Shown here: positions 9,197 through 20,168 of the stretch, one piece after another | Numbering within the stretch: position 1 is the first letter of the stretch | How the letters are laid out: each line of letters begins with the position of its first letter | NCBI GenBank assembly: GCA_027618995.1 | Contig: JAQCGO010000001.1 | Location: 181,203 to 245,202 of the forward strand | DNA: 64,000 nucleotides | Source: Pseudomonadota bacterium | Lineage (GTDB): Bacteria > Pseudomonadota > Gammaproteobacteria > Steroidobacterales > Woeseiaceae | Direction of reading: 5' to 3' | Program-made: the position numbers and the translations under genes | Notes under the pieces: model-generated | Databases searched by the model: none | Seen by the model: only the letters and a program-made list of their open reading frames with translations | What the model was told of the DNA's origin: nothing

Positions 9197-10864
9197 GTGA
9201 TTGCAAAATATTCGATGCACGCCGCGCTGGCGTGCCTGGCCGCGTTTTCGCTGACAGCTTGCGACGCAGGCCGCCCACCGGAAGTCACGGTAGCGGCGCC
9301 GGAAACGAGTGAGCCCAGGCCGGAGATCTATGCGGAGTTCACGCTGACGGCCGACCTCAGTTATTACACGGAGGATCAGCGCACGATGATCGCGCTGCTC
9401 GTGGAAGCGGCGCAGATAATGGACGACCTGTTCTGGCGCCAGGCCTATGGCGATGATTACGAGGCCTGGCTGGCAGGAATCGGTGTTGCAGAAACGCGGC
9501 TGTTCGCGGACCAGAACTATGGTCCCTGGGACCGGATGGACGACAACAAACCGTTCATCGCCGGAGTTGGACCCAAACCCCTGGGTGCAAATTTCTACCC
9601 CGCCGACATGAGCAAGGAAGAATTTGAGGCCGCCTATTTGCCCGGCAAGACAGGCCAGTACTCGCTGATCCGGCGCAATCCCGCGGGCGAACTCATCGTT
9701 GTTCCGTACCATGTTGCCTATGCTACCGAACTTAGTGCGGCGGCCGAGTTGTTGCGACGCGCCGCCGACTACTCGGAGAGTGCCGACTTCGCCAACTACC
9801 TCAAGCTGCGCGCGAATGCCTTGGTCAGCGATGAGTACCAGCTCAGCGACCTGTACTGGATGGACGTCAAGGATAACGAAATCGATGTCGTCATCGGCGC
9901 AATCGAAACCTACGAAGATGCGCTGTACGGCTATCGCGCCGGCTATGAGGCCTATGTGCTGCTCAAGGACCTGGACTGGAGTGCGCGCCTGGCTCGATTC
10001 GCGACTTTTCTGCCCGAGCTGCAGGAAAACCTGCCGGTCGATGAAGAATACAAGCAGGAGTCGCCGGGCAGCGATTCGGACCTGAATGCTTACGATGTTA
10101 TTTACTACGCCGGGCATAGCAATGCGGGCGGCAAGACGATCGCGATTAATTTGCCCAATGACGAACAGGTGCAGTTGCAAAAAGGCACTCGGCGACTGCA
10201 ACTGAAAAATGCCATGCAGGCGAAGTTCGAAAAAATCCTCGCGCCGATCGCCGCGGAACTGATCGACGATTCACAGCAAAAGCATGTCACCTTCGATGCT
10301 TTCTTTGCGGATGTGATGTTTCATGAGGTTGCGCATGGCCTAGGCATCAAGAATACGATCACCGGCAAAGGCACCGTTCGTGAAGCGTTGCTGGATCTTG
10401 CGTCGAGCATGGAAGAGGGCAAGGCCGACATTCTCGGTCTCTACATGATTACCGAGCTGCACGACGACGGTGAAATGGGTGAGGTCGAACTGGCCGATTA
10501 TTACGTCACCTTCATGGCCGGCATTTTTCGCTCTGTCCGTTTTGGTGCGAGCGAGGCGCATGGCAAGGCGAACATGGTGCGCTTCAATTACTTCCAGGAT
10601 GCGGGTGCGTTTGTGCGGGACGCCGAGTCGGGCAAATACAAGGTCGATTTCGATCGTATGCGTTCCGCGATCTACAGCCTGTCGCGTGAGCTGCTGGTGC
10701 TGCAGGGCAACGGCGACTATGCCGGCGCGCTGGAGCTGACCAATACCAAGGGTATTGTGGATCGACAATTGCAGGCCGATCTTGATCGGCTGACGGTGGC
10801 TGATATCCCGGTCGACATTACTTTCAACCAGGGCCTCGCTGAACTTGGCCTCGACAAGGAATAA
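9197..10864 (+). CDS. Lipoprotein, dipeptidyl-peptidase III (M49)-like zinc hydrolase
   Basis: Lipobox LTAC; FHEVAHGLG and EEGKADILGLYMI motifs. Confidence 0.75.
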   Translation: MIAKYSMHAALACLAAFSLTACDAGRPPEVTVAAPETSEPRPEIYAEFTLTADLSYYTEDQRTMIALLVEAAQIMDDLFWRQAYGDDYEAWLAGIGVAETRLFADQNYGPWDRMDDNKPFIAGVGPKPLGANFYPADMSKEEFEAAYLPGKTGQYSLIRRNPAGELIVVPYHVAYATELSAAAELLRRAADYSESADFANYLKLRANALVSDEYQLSDLYWMDVKDNEIDVVIGAIETYEDALYGYRAGYEAYVLLKDLDWSARLARFATFLPELQENLPVDEEYKQESPGSDSDLNAYDVIYYAGHSNAGGKTIAINLPNDEQVQLQKGTRRLQLKNAMQAKFEKILAPIAAELIDDSQQKHVTFDAFFADVMFHEVAHGLGIKNTITGKGTVREALLDLASSMEEGKADILGLYMITELHDDGEMGEVELADYYVTFMAGIFRSVRFGASEAHGKANMVRFNYFQDAGAFVRDAESGKYKVDFDRMRSAIYSLSRELLVLQGNGDYAGALELTNTKGIVDRQLQADLDRLTVADIPVDITFNQGLAELGLDKE

Positions 10865-10929
10865 ACGATGAAAAAATATTTCAGTATTGCGCTGTTGGCG
10901 CACTAGACCTTTGACAGGGGTCAGAGGCC

Positions 10930-12024
10930 TTAGAGATCCTGCTTACGGACATAAGGAAGCTGCTGGCCGAACAAGCTGCTGAGGTAGATGGTGTCGGCCG
11001 TTTCGAGCGCACCGGTAATGGCAGGAAAACGGGCGCCCGCGTCGTACAGGTTCATTAACACCTCGCCGGCACCGTTGATCGCGATCACCTGCGAATGTGG
11101 AATCGCCTTTGGCCGAAGGCTGGCCGGAAAACGCTGCAGGACCTTGCGCATGAAGGGCTGGTCGGAGTAGCGGTCGAGCAGGGCATTGCGCGGAGCGATG
11201 AGGCCGATCCAGAAGCGGCCATTCCGACCCGAATTGATGTTGTCGGGGAAGGCAGGAAGGTTCTCGATCAGTACCTCGGTCTCGCCGGCGTCAGGGCCGC
11301 TGAGCCAGTGCTTCAATATGCGATACGCGCCGGTTTCTGCGATCAGGAGGAGAGACTGGTCGTCACTGATGGCGACGCCGTTGGCGTAATTCAGGCCGTC
11401 CAGAATGACTCGAGCTTGGCCGCTGGTCGAATTGAACGCGATCACGAGTCCGTGGCCGCCATGCTCATTGATATCGAGGAGGCTGGCCGCGTAGCTGCCG
11501 CCATACTGCGCAACTGCGAATTTGCTGCTCGATTCGGAAAAATAGATTGTGCCGTCGTCGCCAATTGCTAGGTTATTGGCGTACACGAGCGGCCGACCGT
11601 CGACTGAATCCAGGATTGTGGTCACGGAACCGTCACGGCCAATGCGTTGCAGTCCGAGGTAGGCATTCGCGACCACCAGCGATCCATCGGCTGCGGCTTC
11701 TATGCCTAAGGGCCGGCCGCCGGTCCTGGCAAAAACCTCGACCTTGCCACGGCCGTCCAGACGCAGGATCGATCCATCAGTGGAGGTGGCGTAGAGATGG
11801 CCATCAATACCGGCCGCAATGTCTTCAGGCCCGGCATGCGGCGCGATATCGAATGCGCGCGCGTAGTGCAGTGCGTCATTCGCATCGTAGGGAACAACGA
11901 AACCACGATCGGGCGGCGCAACCCAGGCGACCGGGTCGACGGGCACAGGCCAGAGCAGCAGATACAGGACGGCGATCACCACGACACCGCCGATGGCGCA
12001 GAGGGGCCGCTTGAGTTGCCGCAC
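10930..12024 (-). CDS. Strictosidine synthase/SMP-30-like beta-propeller protein
   Basis: N-terminal TM; GPEDIAAGIDGHLYATSTDGSILRLD, NGVAISDDQSLLLIAETGAYRI. Confidence 0.8.
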   Translation of the reverse strand: MRQLKRPLCAIGGVVVIAVLYLLLWPVPVDPVAWVAPPDRGFVVPYDANDALHYARAFDIAPHAGPEDIAAGIDGHLYATSTDGSILRLDGRGKVEVFARTGGRPLGIEAAADGSLVVANAYLGLQRIGRDGSVTTILDSVDGRPLVYANNLAIGDDGTIYFSESSSKFAVAQYGGSYAASLLDINEHGGHGLVIAFNSTSGQARVILDGLNYANGVAISDDQSLLLIAETGAYRILKHWLSGPDAGETEVLIENLPAFPDNINSGRNGRFWIGLIAPRNALLDRYSDQPFMRKVLQRFPASLRPKAIPHSQVIAINGAGEVLMNLYDAGARFPAITGALETADTIYLSSLFGQQLPYVRKQDL

Positions 12025-12027
12025 GTT

Positions 12028-12633
12028 CTAGCGGCTGCCGTCAATCATGCGCAGGAATTCCGCGCGCGTCCTGGCATCGGTACGAAACAGACCAACCATC
12101 TGGCTCGTGACCATCGACACGCCTGATTTGTGAATGCCGCGCGTGGTCATGCACTGATGTGCCGCTTCAATCACGACCGCAACCCCTTTGGGCTTGAGCA
12201 CGTCGCCAATGCAATTGGCGATCTGCGCGGTCATTTTTTCCTGCACCTGGAAACGTCGGGCGAAGGCCTCGACAACGCGCGCCAGTTTGCTGATTCCGAC
12301 AACCTTGTTATTCGGCAGGTAGCCGATATGTGCCTTGCCAATAATCGGTGCCATGTGATGTTCACAGTGGGACTCGAACCCGATATCGCGCAGCACGATC
12401 ATCTCGTCGTACCCTTCGACTTCTTCAAAGGTTCGTTTGAGGAATAGGACTGGATCGTCCTTATAGCCGCTAAACCAGTCTTCGTACGCGCGGGCGACAC
12501 GTTTTGGTGTATCGATCAGGCCCTCACGTTGCGGATTTTCGCCGGCCCATCGCAACAGTGTGCTGACGGCTTCCTCAGCCTGTTCGCGGCTGGGTCTTTG
12601 CGGTTTCGGCGCTATGCTGGTTTTTTTTGGCAA
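12028..12633 (-). CDS. folE: GTP cyclohydrolase I
   Basis: [43 protein letters not shown]. Confidence 0.97.
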   Translation of the reverse strand: MPKKTSIAPKPQRPSREQAEEAVSTLLRWAGENPQREGLIDTPKRVARAYEDWFSGYKDDPVLFLKRTFEEVEGYDEMIVLRDIGFESHCEHHMAPIIGKAHIGYLPNNKVVGISKLARVVEAFARRFQVQEKMTAQIANCIGDVLKPKGVAVVIEAAHQCMTTRGIHKSGVSMVTSQMVGLFRTDARTRAEFLRMIDGSR

Positions 12634-12709
12634 AGTTGTTCCCCGGTTTTCCGAAGTACAAGGTTACAGGTTGCCAAGCGACTTCGGCCAGTCTTCTTTC
12701 GGCTGTTGC

Positions 12710-13276
12710 CTATTCGGCACAGCTCACACCCGTGCCGCCGATGCCGCAATAGCCGCCGGGATTTTTCGCAAGGTATTGCTGGTGATAGTCCTCGGCGTAG
12801 TAAAAGGTATTCAGCGCACGAATTTCAGTAGTTATGGTGCCGTAGCCGGCCGCGGCGAGCTGTTTCGTATAGGCGTTCAGCGAGCGCTCTGCTGCCTTCT
12901 GCTGCTCGTCGCTGGTGGTGTACACAGTCGACCGATACTGCGTGCCGATATCGTTGCCCTGCCGCATGCCTTGCGTCGGGTCATGCATTTCCCAGAACGC
13001 GCGTAACAGGCCCACATAGCTGATGACGGCAGGGTCGAACACAACCAGTACGACCTCCGCATGCCCTGTGCTACCACTGCAGACCAGCTTGTAGTCAGGG
13101 TCTGGTGTTGTGCCGCCCGCGTAGCCGACCGCGGTCGAATAGACGCCATCGATTTGCCAGAATTTGCGCTCGGCACCCCAGAAGCAGCCCAGCCCAAATA
13201 CCGCCTCTTGCAGATGTGGGAGGAATGGCCCTTTGATGGGGGTGCCGTTGACGAAATGGGTTTCAGATACTTGCAT
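12710..13276 (-). CDS. msrA: Peptide-methionine (S)-S-oxide reductase
   Basis: [27 protein letters not shown]. Confidence 0.97.
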   Translation of the reverse strand: MQVSETHFVNGTPIKGPFLPHLQEAVFGLGCFWGAERKFWQIDGVYSTAVGYAGGTTPDPDYKLVCSGSTGHAEVVLVVFDPAVISYVGLLRAFWEMHDPTQGMRQGNDIGTQYRSTVYTTSDEQQKAAERSLNAYTKQLAAAGYGTITTEIRALNTFYYAEDYHQQYLAKNPGGYCGIGGTGVSCAE

Positions 13277-13288
13277 GGCGGTGGCAAC

Positions 13289-14941
13289 TCAATCCTGCTC
13301 GGAATCCTGTTCGGCGTCCTGTTTTGCGGCTGCGGTCGCTGCCTGCTGCTGGTCGAGGTCCTCCTGCGTATAGAAGAATCGATGCGTAAACAGCTGCTCG
13401 GCTGTGGCGGTCGGTTGGGCATCGACGAAACGAGGACGATACAAGCGGCTGCGCATTTTCCGATGTACGCTGCGTTGCATGCTGGTGAACACAATGGGTT
13501 GCGCGTCGACGATTCTCAGACCAGCAGTGGCGCCGTTCATCGATACTTCGAAAGCAAGCGTCATGCTGCCCTGCAGCATGCCAGCCGGCTGGCCAGCGGC
13601 TGGTTCACCGCTCGGTTGCGTTACAAACGTCGGCAACGGCTTTTCCCGGAGAAGCACAGCTTGCTCAAGATGTTCCCGCCGATAGCTGAGGCGCTCCTCG
13701 TCTCCTGACAAGAAGTGCCATGCTTCCTGATAAACCGTAAAGGCGCGCTGCGCATTATTATTAAACATGTAATAGTCGCCCAACGCTAAGCCGGCCCGCG
13801 CGATGGTCGCCCAGTCGCTTGCCGGATTTTCGGTAGCGATTCGTAACGCGCGCTTGAAATATATTTCGCCCGACGCAGGGGAACTCTGCATGCCTGCTAC
13901 TTGTCCGGTCGCGTCATAGTAGAAATACGTTCGACCAAGTAGTATTAACGGATCTACCAATTGCAGGTCGTCCACACCTTCCTGCACCTCGATGATCCTT
14001 ACCGCTTGCCGCAACGTCATGCGCTCTTCGGCGATAAAGCCGGCACGATGCTGCCAATCGGCGCGCAGCAGCAGCGATGGCACAAACTCGATTGAATCTT
14101 CGGCATAGGCGTGCGCATTCAGGGAGTAAATGACCTCTTGTATGTCCTGTGCATCCTCGATTGAACCTAGCCGAAGACTGGTTTCTGCCAGTGACTCCAG
14201 AATTCCGACCTGTTGCAGATTGTGCGGGCCATAATTCACATGCGTTACGTGTATTGCGCGCGAAAATGTTTCGCTGGCCAGATCAGGTCGACCGCCGTCC
14301 AGTTGTGATGCGCCGAGACCCTTAAGCGGATTCACCAGCTGGCCGTTTAATCGATCCTCGTTATTCTCGATGATCTCAATGGCCGACATGTAATTCTGCT
14401 GTGCGGCATCATATTGGCCGGTGTAATGCTGAACGATCGCGAGGTTAGTCAGGGCTTTCGAAAACTCCGACGATTTTGGGCCAAAGACTTTCAACGACAA
14501 TTCCACCACGCGCTTGGCGACGGTATCGGCCTCATCGTACACACGATCCTTCATCAGGCTCTTGTAGCGTGTGTATTGAAAAATCAGTCGTTCTTCATCC
14601 GTTGCATCCTGCGGCAGTTCCGGGCCGAAGACGACGGGCGGTGCGGCCAGCTCTAGGTCAACCGGCTCCGTGTCAACCGGCTCCGTCGCGACCGGCACGG
14701 TCTGTTCGTCCATTGGCGCGGCTTGCTCCGGCTCCGATGGCAGTTCCTGCTCGGGCTGCGGCGCCATCTCCGGCGCTACATCGGGTGGCGGTGGGACAAG
14801 GTCGTCGGCGAATACCGCGGCGGCGACGGGATCCAGAACCTGGTCGGTGACCTGGGCGGACTCTGTGGCTTGCTCGTCAAGTTCCTGGGCGTTCAGGTTG
14901 ACGGCTATCAATAGCAGGGCGATGCGAGGCAGATATCTCAT
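13289..14941 (-). CDS. Tetratricopeptide-repeat protein with Pro/Glu-rich N-terminal region
   Basis: 550 aa; signal peptide, PE-rich linker, TPR-like middle. Confidence 0.7.
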   Translation of the reverse strand: MRYLPRIALLLIAVNLNAQELDEQATESAQVTDQVLDPVAAAVFADDLVPPPPDVAPEMAPQPEQELPSEPEQAAPMDEQTVPVATEPVDTEPVDLELAAPPVVFGPELPQDATDEERLIFQYTRYKSLMKDRVYDEADTVAKRVVELSLKVFGPKSSEFSKALTNLAIVQHYTGQYDAAQQNYMSAIEIIENNEDRLNGQLVNPLKGLGASQLDGGRPDLASETFSRAIHVTHVNYGPHNLQQVGILESLAETSLRLGSIEDAQDIQEVIYSLNAHAYAEDSIEFVPSLLLRADWQHRAGFIAEERMTLRQAVRIIEVQEGVDDLQLVDPLILLGRTYFYYDATGQVAGMQSSPASGEIYFKRALRIATENPASDWATIARAGLALGDYYMFNNNAQRAFTVYQEAWHFLSGDEERLSYRREHLEQAVLLREKPLPTFVTQPSGEPAAGQPAGMLQGSMTLAFEVSMNGATAGLRIVDAQPIVFTSMQRSVHRKMRSRLYRPRFVDAQPTATAEQLFTHRFFYTQEDLDQQQAATAAAKQDAEQDSEQD

Positions 14942-15022
14942 TCGTTACGCTAAGACTGGTTTGGGTCGACGAAGTTCGCAGCCCATTGCTGCTGCGGGCT
15001 CCCTGCCACTATACCGGATTTG

Positions 15023-16081
15023 CTACAGATTCAGTCCGAGTTGTTGCGGTCCCGGCCGAATAAATCGCTGGCAGTCCAGTTTTTTCTGGTAACGGTCGCC
15101 GCTCAGTCCGAAGCGCCTGCAGGCACTCCGAAAGCGGCTGCCGAGCATGTCTGCATATGGCCCACGGCCGCGTTGTCGCACACCGAACCGATTGTCATAA
15201 TCCTTGCCGCCACTCGCCTGTCGTACCAGGCTCATGACATGTTCAGCGCGCTCGGGAAAATGTGTCTTCAGCCATTCGACAAACAGGTCCTTAACTTCGT
15301 GTGGCAGGCGCAGAAAAATATAGCTCGCATGTGTCGCACCGGCGGTCGCAACCGCTTCGAGAATGCGCTCGATTTCTGCGTCATTGATCGCCGGTATGAT
15401 TGGCGCAACCAGCACACTGGTCGGAATTCCATGGCTGCTCAGCGTGCTGATCGCCTTGAGCCTGGCCTCCGCCGAGGGTACACGCGGTTCCATGATGCGT
15501 TTGAGGCTGGCATCCAGCGTCGGCACGCTGATTGCCACGGAGCATAGATCACGCTCGGCAAGCCAGGCCAGGAGATCGATGTCGCGCGTAATGAGAGTGC
15601 CCTTGGTAATGAGATTGACGGGGTGCTCATGCTGTTTGAAAACCTCCAGCAGAGCACGCGTGACGCGGGCTGATTTTTCGGCGGGCTGATACGGGTCGGT
15701 ATTCGCACCAATAGTGATCGGCTGACATTCGTAATCGCGTTTTTCCCAGGCATCGAGCAAGCGCTCCGCCGCATTCGGTTTGTAAAAAATGCGGGTTTCG
15801 AAGTCCAGACCGGGCGACAGATCCAGGTAGCTATGACTGGGACGGGCGTAGCAATAGATGCAGCCATGTTCACAGCCCTGGTAGGGATTGATCGAGCGAT
15901 CAAACGGTATGTCGGGTGAATCGTTGTAGCTGATTATTTTGCCGGCCTGCATGGCCGTGAGGACCGTGTCTGGCGCGAAATCGCCCGCCCGATGCAGCTC
16001 GTCGTCGCTGAGGTCCAGATGTTGCCGGGCGAAGCGGCCCTCGGGAGCAGAAATTGCACCACGGCCTTTGCGTGCGGGCAT
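15023..16081 (-). CDS. PA0069-family radical SAM protein
   Basis: SINPYQGCEHGCIYCYARPSHSYLDLSPGLDFETRIF. Confidence 0.93.
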   Translation of the reverse strand: MPARKGRGAISAPEGRFARQHLDLSDDELHRAGDFAPDTVLTAMQAGKIISYNDSPDIPFDRSINPYQGCEHGCIYCYARPSHSYLDLSPGLDFETRIFYKPNAAERLLDAWEKRDYECQPITIGANTDPYQPAEKSARVTRALLEVFKQHEHPVNLITKGTLITRDIDLLAWLAERDLCSVAISVPTLDASLKRIMEPRVPSAEARLKAISTLSSHGIPTSVLVAPIIPAINDAEIERILEAVATAGATHASYIFLRLPHEVKDLFVEWLKTHFPERAEHVMSLVRQASGGKDYDNRFGVRQRGRGPYADMLGSRFRSACRRFGLSGDRYQKKLDCQRFIRPGPQQLGLNL

Positions 16082-16118
16082 GGCGATACTCAGTGACTGT
16101 ATGGATGTACAGTATATG

Positions 16119-16481
16119 CTAGTTCAGAACCCGGTAGCCACGCCCGCGCATGCAGCGCTTGAAAACTTCCTGGCGATCGCGGTCGGCTTCGAGACCGGAA
16201 TCCGTGCCGCCGTACAGGGCCCCATAGGCCGCACCTTCGCCGGCATCGCCATGGCTGCCAATCGCACCGGCAACGGCGCCGACAGCGGCACCGAGTCCCG
16301 CACCTTTGGCAGCGCCTTGCGCGATCGATACTTGCTCGATATAGGCTTCGCACTCTTCCCAATCCAGCGCCATGGCGTCCGGATCGACGCCCTTGGTATC
16401 GATGATCGGGTCGGGATGTGCAGCGCAGCCGGCGAGCACCACCGCGTGGGTAATTGTGGCCAGCATAAAGAATGTGCGCAT
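16119..16481 (-). CDS. Glycine-zipper lipoprotein
   Basis: Lipobox LAGC; GAAKGAGLGAAVGAVAGAIG. Confidence 0.75.
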   Translation of the reverse strand: MRTFFMLATITHAVVLAGCAAHPDPIIDTKGVDPDAMALDWEECEAYIEQVSIAQGAAKGAGLGAAVGAVAGAIGSHGDAGEGAAYGALYGGTDSGLEADRDRQEVFKRCMRGRGYRVLN

Positions 16482-16560
16482 AGATTCACCCAAGATTGTT
16501 AATCTCTGACCAGCAACAACGCTACACTTCTGCAGACGTTGACAGGATACAGACTATTCG

Positions 16561-17475
16561 ATGGCCGCAAGCTCACATAATTCCACTGCGCGAGCAATTC
16601 TCTACGCTTTTATCGCCAATTTGGGCATTGCGCTCGCCAAAAGCTGGGCCGCCTGGCTGACCGGGTCCGGCAGTATGCTCGCTGAAGCGATTCATTCGTA
16701 TGCCGATACAGGCAACCAGGTGCTGTTGTACCTGGGCCTGACGCAGGCGCAGCGACCGCCCGACGTTGAGCATCCGCTGGGCTACGGCAAGCTCAGCTAT
16801 TTCTGGAGTTTTGTCGTTGCGCTGATGCTGTTTTCGCTGGGCGGCGTGTTTTCAATCTACGAGGGCATGCACAAGCTGAGCGAGCCGGAAGGCCTCTCGC
16901 ACCTTTGGATTGCGATTGCCGTGCTTGCTGCCGCCATCGTACTGGAAACCGGCTCGCTGCTCGGATGCCTGCGCGAAATCAAAATTATTCGCGGTGCACG
17001 GCCGTTCCGCGCATGGCTGAGGCATACCCGCAACGCGGAGCTTGTCGTCGTGCTCGGCGAAGACATCGGCGCGCTCGTGGGTCTGGTATTGGCGCTTGGT
17101 TTCCTGTCGCTGGCCGCGATCACGGGCAACCCGGTTTATGATGCGATGGGCTCGATCTGTATCGGCGTAGTACTGCTGGTGATTTCAGTATTTATCGCAA
17201 TGCGCGTCCGGGCTCTGCTGCTCGGTCGGTCCGCCGACCCGGAGACAGTTGCAATTATTGACGCGATCCTCGCGGAGCAACCCGGCATCGACAAGGTCTT
17301 CAAGGTCATCACGATTCAGTTCGGTTCGGATACCATGCTGGCAGTCAAAGTGAAGATAACGCCGGGCACGGTTATTGAAACGGCCGTGGCACAGATCAAT
17401 GCGCTCGAACACACGCTCAAAGAGCGCGTACCAAACCTGACCTGGTGTTTCGTCGAGCCTGACGTCGAGGACTAG
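16561..17475 (+). CDS. Cation diffusion facilitator family transporter
   Basis: MLAEAIHSYADTGNQVLLYLG, HPLGYGKLSYFWSF. Confidence 0.92.
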   Translation: MAASSHNSTARAILYAFIANLGIALAKSWAAWLTGSGSMLAEAIHSYADTGNQVLLYLGLTQAQRPPDVEHPLGYGKLSYFWSFVVALMLFSLGGVFSIYEGMHKLSEPEGLSHLWIAIAVLAAAIVLETGSLLGCLREIKIIRGARPFRAWLRHTRNAELVVVLGEDIGALVGLVLALGFLSLAAITGNPVYDAMGSICIGVVLLVISVFIAMRVRALLLGRSADPETVAIIDAILAEQPGIDKVFKVITIQFGSDTMLAVKVKITPGTVIETAVAQINALEHTLKERVPNLTWCFVEPDVED

Positions 17476-17528
17476 TCGGCTGAATGCCAAGCGCGCCGAT
17501 CGACGCGATCGGAACGAACATCAGCAGC

Positions 17529-18647
17529 TTACTGGCCCGGTGTGCCATCGGCGCCGGCCCGGAATCGGAAAATCTTGTAGGGCCCCTGTGCCTTGATGTG
17601 ATCCCGTGACTGCAGCACAACGTCGTAGAGCGCACTGTCCGCGATGTACAACCAGCCGTCCGGGCCGAAGGACAAAGCGTCGGCCCAGCGAATCTGCTGC
17701 GACCGGATCAAGGTTGTCGGTTCGCGGTCGTCGGCAATGCGAAACACCGCGCCGTGCTCCACGTCGGTCACGTACACGTTGCCGTCGACGTCAACGCTGA
17801 GGCCATCGCTGAGTGGTTTGTCCGCGTAACGCTCGACGCGCGCGGCCAGCTGTGAATACGGCGCGCTCGCGTCGGTCAGATCGCTGACCTGTATGCGATA
17901 CAAAGCGGAAGCATTGATGGCACCGAAGTACAACCACTCGTTGTTCAGGGCAATGCCATCCACGCCGCCCTTGAGACTGACCAGTCCACCGGCAAAGGTC
18001 ATCTTGTTGCCGTGATTGTGTATCTGGTAATTTTCAGCCATCACTGACGCATGCTTTTCGAGTACGCGGCGCGCTGTCGCGGTGCCAACGTTGTAGACGA
18101 TCAACGCGGGACTCTTACGCCAGAAGCTCGCGTCCGCGATAATGATCGTGCGGCCGTCATGACTGACCTGCAGATCCTGCAGATAGGACCCTGCCGGCGC
18201 GATCGATTCGTCGAAGCGCTGGTCATGAATGACGTCGCCGGTAGCCAGATCGAACGCAAGCAGCCGCGCAGTGCGCATGCCATGGTTACCATGGTCGATG
18301 GTCCAGAGGCAGTTCTGCCGGTCAATCGCTATACCCAGCACCGTGTCGAACAATCGGCGCTGCGACCCGATATCGGGGTACGGCACCGATGCGCCGTCAA
18401 CGAAATGCATCAGCTTGTTGCCTTTCGGCCGCGACTCCGGGTGCACGGTAAAAAACACCTCGCCCGCGGCGCTGACGGCGACGTTGCCAATCGGCTCGGG
18501 ATACGTCAGTACCTCCTGCAGTTCGCTATCAGCAATGAGTGGTGTGCCGACGATACCGGCATATGGCGTGCCGCCGCCGTATCGCACCCAAAGGACGATG
18601 GCGAATACAAGACTCAGTATTAATAAGAACAGCAGGACTTTCTTCAT
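17529..18647 (-). CDS. Major royal jelly protein/yellow-related beta-propeller protein
   Basis: Signal anchor; GNVAVSAAGEVFFTVHPESRPKGNKLMHF, CLWTIDHG. Confidence 0.75.
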   Translation of the reverse strand: MKKVLLFLLILSLVFAIVLWVRYGGGTPYAGIVGTPLIADSELQEVLTYPEPIGNVAVSAAGEVFFTVHPESRPKGNKLMHFVDGASVPYPDIGSQRRLFDTVLGIAIDRQNCLWTIDHGNHGMRTARLLAFDLATGDVIHDQRFDESIAPAGSYLQDLQVSHDGRTIIIADASFWRKSPALIVYNVGTATARRVLEKHASVMAENYQIHNHGNKMTFAGGLVSLKGGVDGIALNNEWLYFGAINASALYRIQVSDLTDASAPYSQLAARVERYADKPLSDGLSVDVDGNVYVTDVEHGAVFRIADDREPTTLIRSQQIRWADALSFGPDGWLYIADSALYDVVLQSRDHIKAQGPYKIFRFRAGADGTPGQ

Positions 18648-18709
18648 TCCGGCCGCGGTGCCCCCAAGGCTGCTGGTCGACGCGGAATTCTACACGATCG
18701 CGGAGCCAT

Positions 18710-19600
18710 TCAGGATTGCAGGGCTGCCAGCCAGGCCCCCAGCACGACGATCATCGCTGCGAGACCACAACCGAGTTGCAGTCGCGGACTGAGCAAGCGG
18801 TTTCTGACGGCTGCGAGCAAAATGCCGCCGGTCAGGCCGCTGAGGAAACCCATCAGGTGGGCACCGACATCGGTATTTTCGGTGCCAGTGCCTGTGTACA
18901 TGAGCAAAGCGAATCCGCCCACAATGGGGCCGACGCGGTACGGCCAATGGTCCTGGCGCATCAGCTTGCTGCGCCAGACATAGCCGGCGACAAGGCCCAA
19001 CGCGGCGAACACGGCCGTCGACGCCCCAACGGAACGATGCGTGGATTCGAGCAACAGCGTATTGAGGACGTTGCCGGCGGTAGCCGCTACAAGGATTGCC
19101 AGCCACGCCACGCCGGACCCCAGCAATCGGCCGGCGAACAGCCCGAACAGCAGGCCGAAGCCGAGATTGCCAACCAGATGCTGCAATCCTGAATGCAGGG
19201 TAAGGGCCGTCACCGTGCGCCACCATTCGCCGTCCCGGATCAGTGCGCCGTCGACCCTGCCGGCGAGATACCAGTCCTGGGTGAGCGAGGCCGACGTAAC
19301 GATCGCGGCAATGCCGCAGATAGTCAGTGCATAGCCAAGAAAACCGGGCAGCGCATTCTGGTAAACAATCGGCACTGGTTTTGCAACGATAACGGGCGGG
19401 TTCTCATCGTCGTATTGGGTCAGCTGGTGCATGGCCTGCGCCGAGAACTCAGCCGGCACAACGAGCGCGCAGGACATCGTATCGCCCACTATCTCAAACG
19501 GTATTTGTACGGCCGCCAGCACGAGTGCGCGATCGGAACAGTCCGTGCGATTGCTGCTTTGAAATACCACCCGTAGGTCGTCGCTCATATTCGGTCGCAC
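18710..19600 (-). CDS. Rhomboid-family intramembrane serine protease with N-terminal DUF2007-like domain
   Basis: GASTAVFAALGLVAGYVWR with C-terminal HLMGFLSGLTGG. Confidence 0.85.
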   Translation of the reverse strand: MRPNMSDDLRVVFQSSNRTDCSDRALVLAAVQIPFEIVGDTMSCALVVPAEFSAQAMHQLTQYDDENPPVIVAKPVPIVYQNALPGFLGYALTICGIAAIVTSASLTQDWYLAGRVDGALIRDGEWWRTVTALTLHSGLQHLVGNLGFGLLFGLFAGRLLGSGVAWLAILVAATAGNVLNTLLLESTHRSVGASTAVFAALGLVAGYVWRSKLMRQDHWPYRVGPIVGGFALLMYTGTGTENTDVGAHLMGFLSGLTGGILLAAVRNRLLSPRLQLGCGLAAMIVVLGAWLAALQS

Positions 19601-19646
19601 TTAATTATTGGGTTAAGCTAGGTGTCGGCAAAACAGGGTAACTCAT

Positions 19647-20168
19647 ATGCGATTTTTTCTCGTAGCCGTGGTCCTTATGGTTGGGGCTGGGGCAAACATT
19701 GCAACGGCAGAGGTGCTGGATGCGGATCCGCATGGCTTCACGCTGTTGCACGAAGTGACCGTGACCGGTACCCGTGCGACGGCCTGGACGGCGGCCGTCG
19801 AGAATATCGACAAGTGGTGGAATGCTGAGCACACGATCTCGGGTAAGGCGAGTTTGCTCAGCATCGATGCCCGACCACTCGGATGTTTTTGTGAGGCTAC
19901 CGGCGGCGGTGTCGTGCATCTCACGGTCACCACCGTGAGTCGCGACGTCAATCTGCGTATGACGGGTGGCCTCGGGCCGCTCGGCCTGATGGGCGTCAAC
20001 GGCAACATGACCTGGGAATTTTTCGATGTCGAGGGCGGCACAAAGATTCGTTTTTCCTACGCCGTCGGCGGCTATTCTCCGCAGGGGCTCGACACCCTCG
20101 CACCCGCCGTGGATTTCGTTCTGGGCGAAGCATTACAGCGGCTCAAGAACTACATTGATGCAGGCTGA
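19647..20168 (+). CDS. SRPBCC-family protein with signal peptide
   Basis: VTVTGTRATAWTAAVENIDKWWNAEHTISG. Confidence 0.75.
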   Translation: MRFFLVAVVLMVGAGANIATAEVLDADPHGFTLLHEVTVTGTRATAWTAAVENIDKWWNAEHTISGKASLLSIDARPLGCFCEATGGGVVHLTVTTVSRDVNLRMTGGLGPLGLMGVNGNMTWEFFDVEGGTKIRFSYAVGGYSPQGLDTLAPAVDFVLGEALQRLKNYIDAG

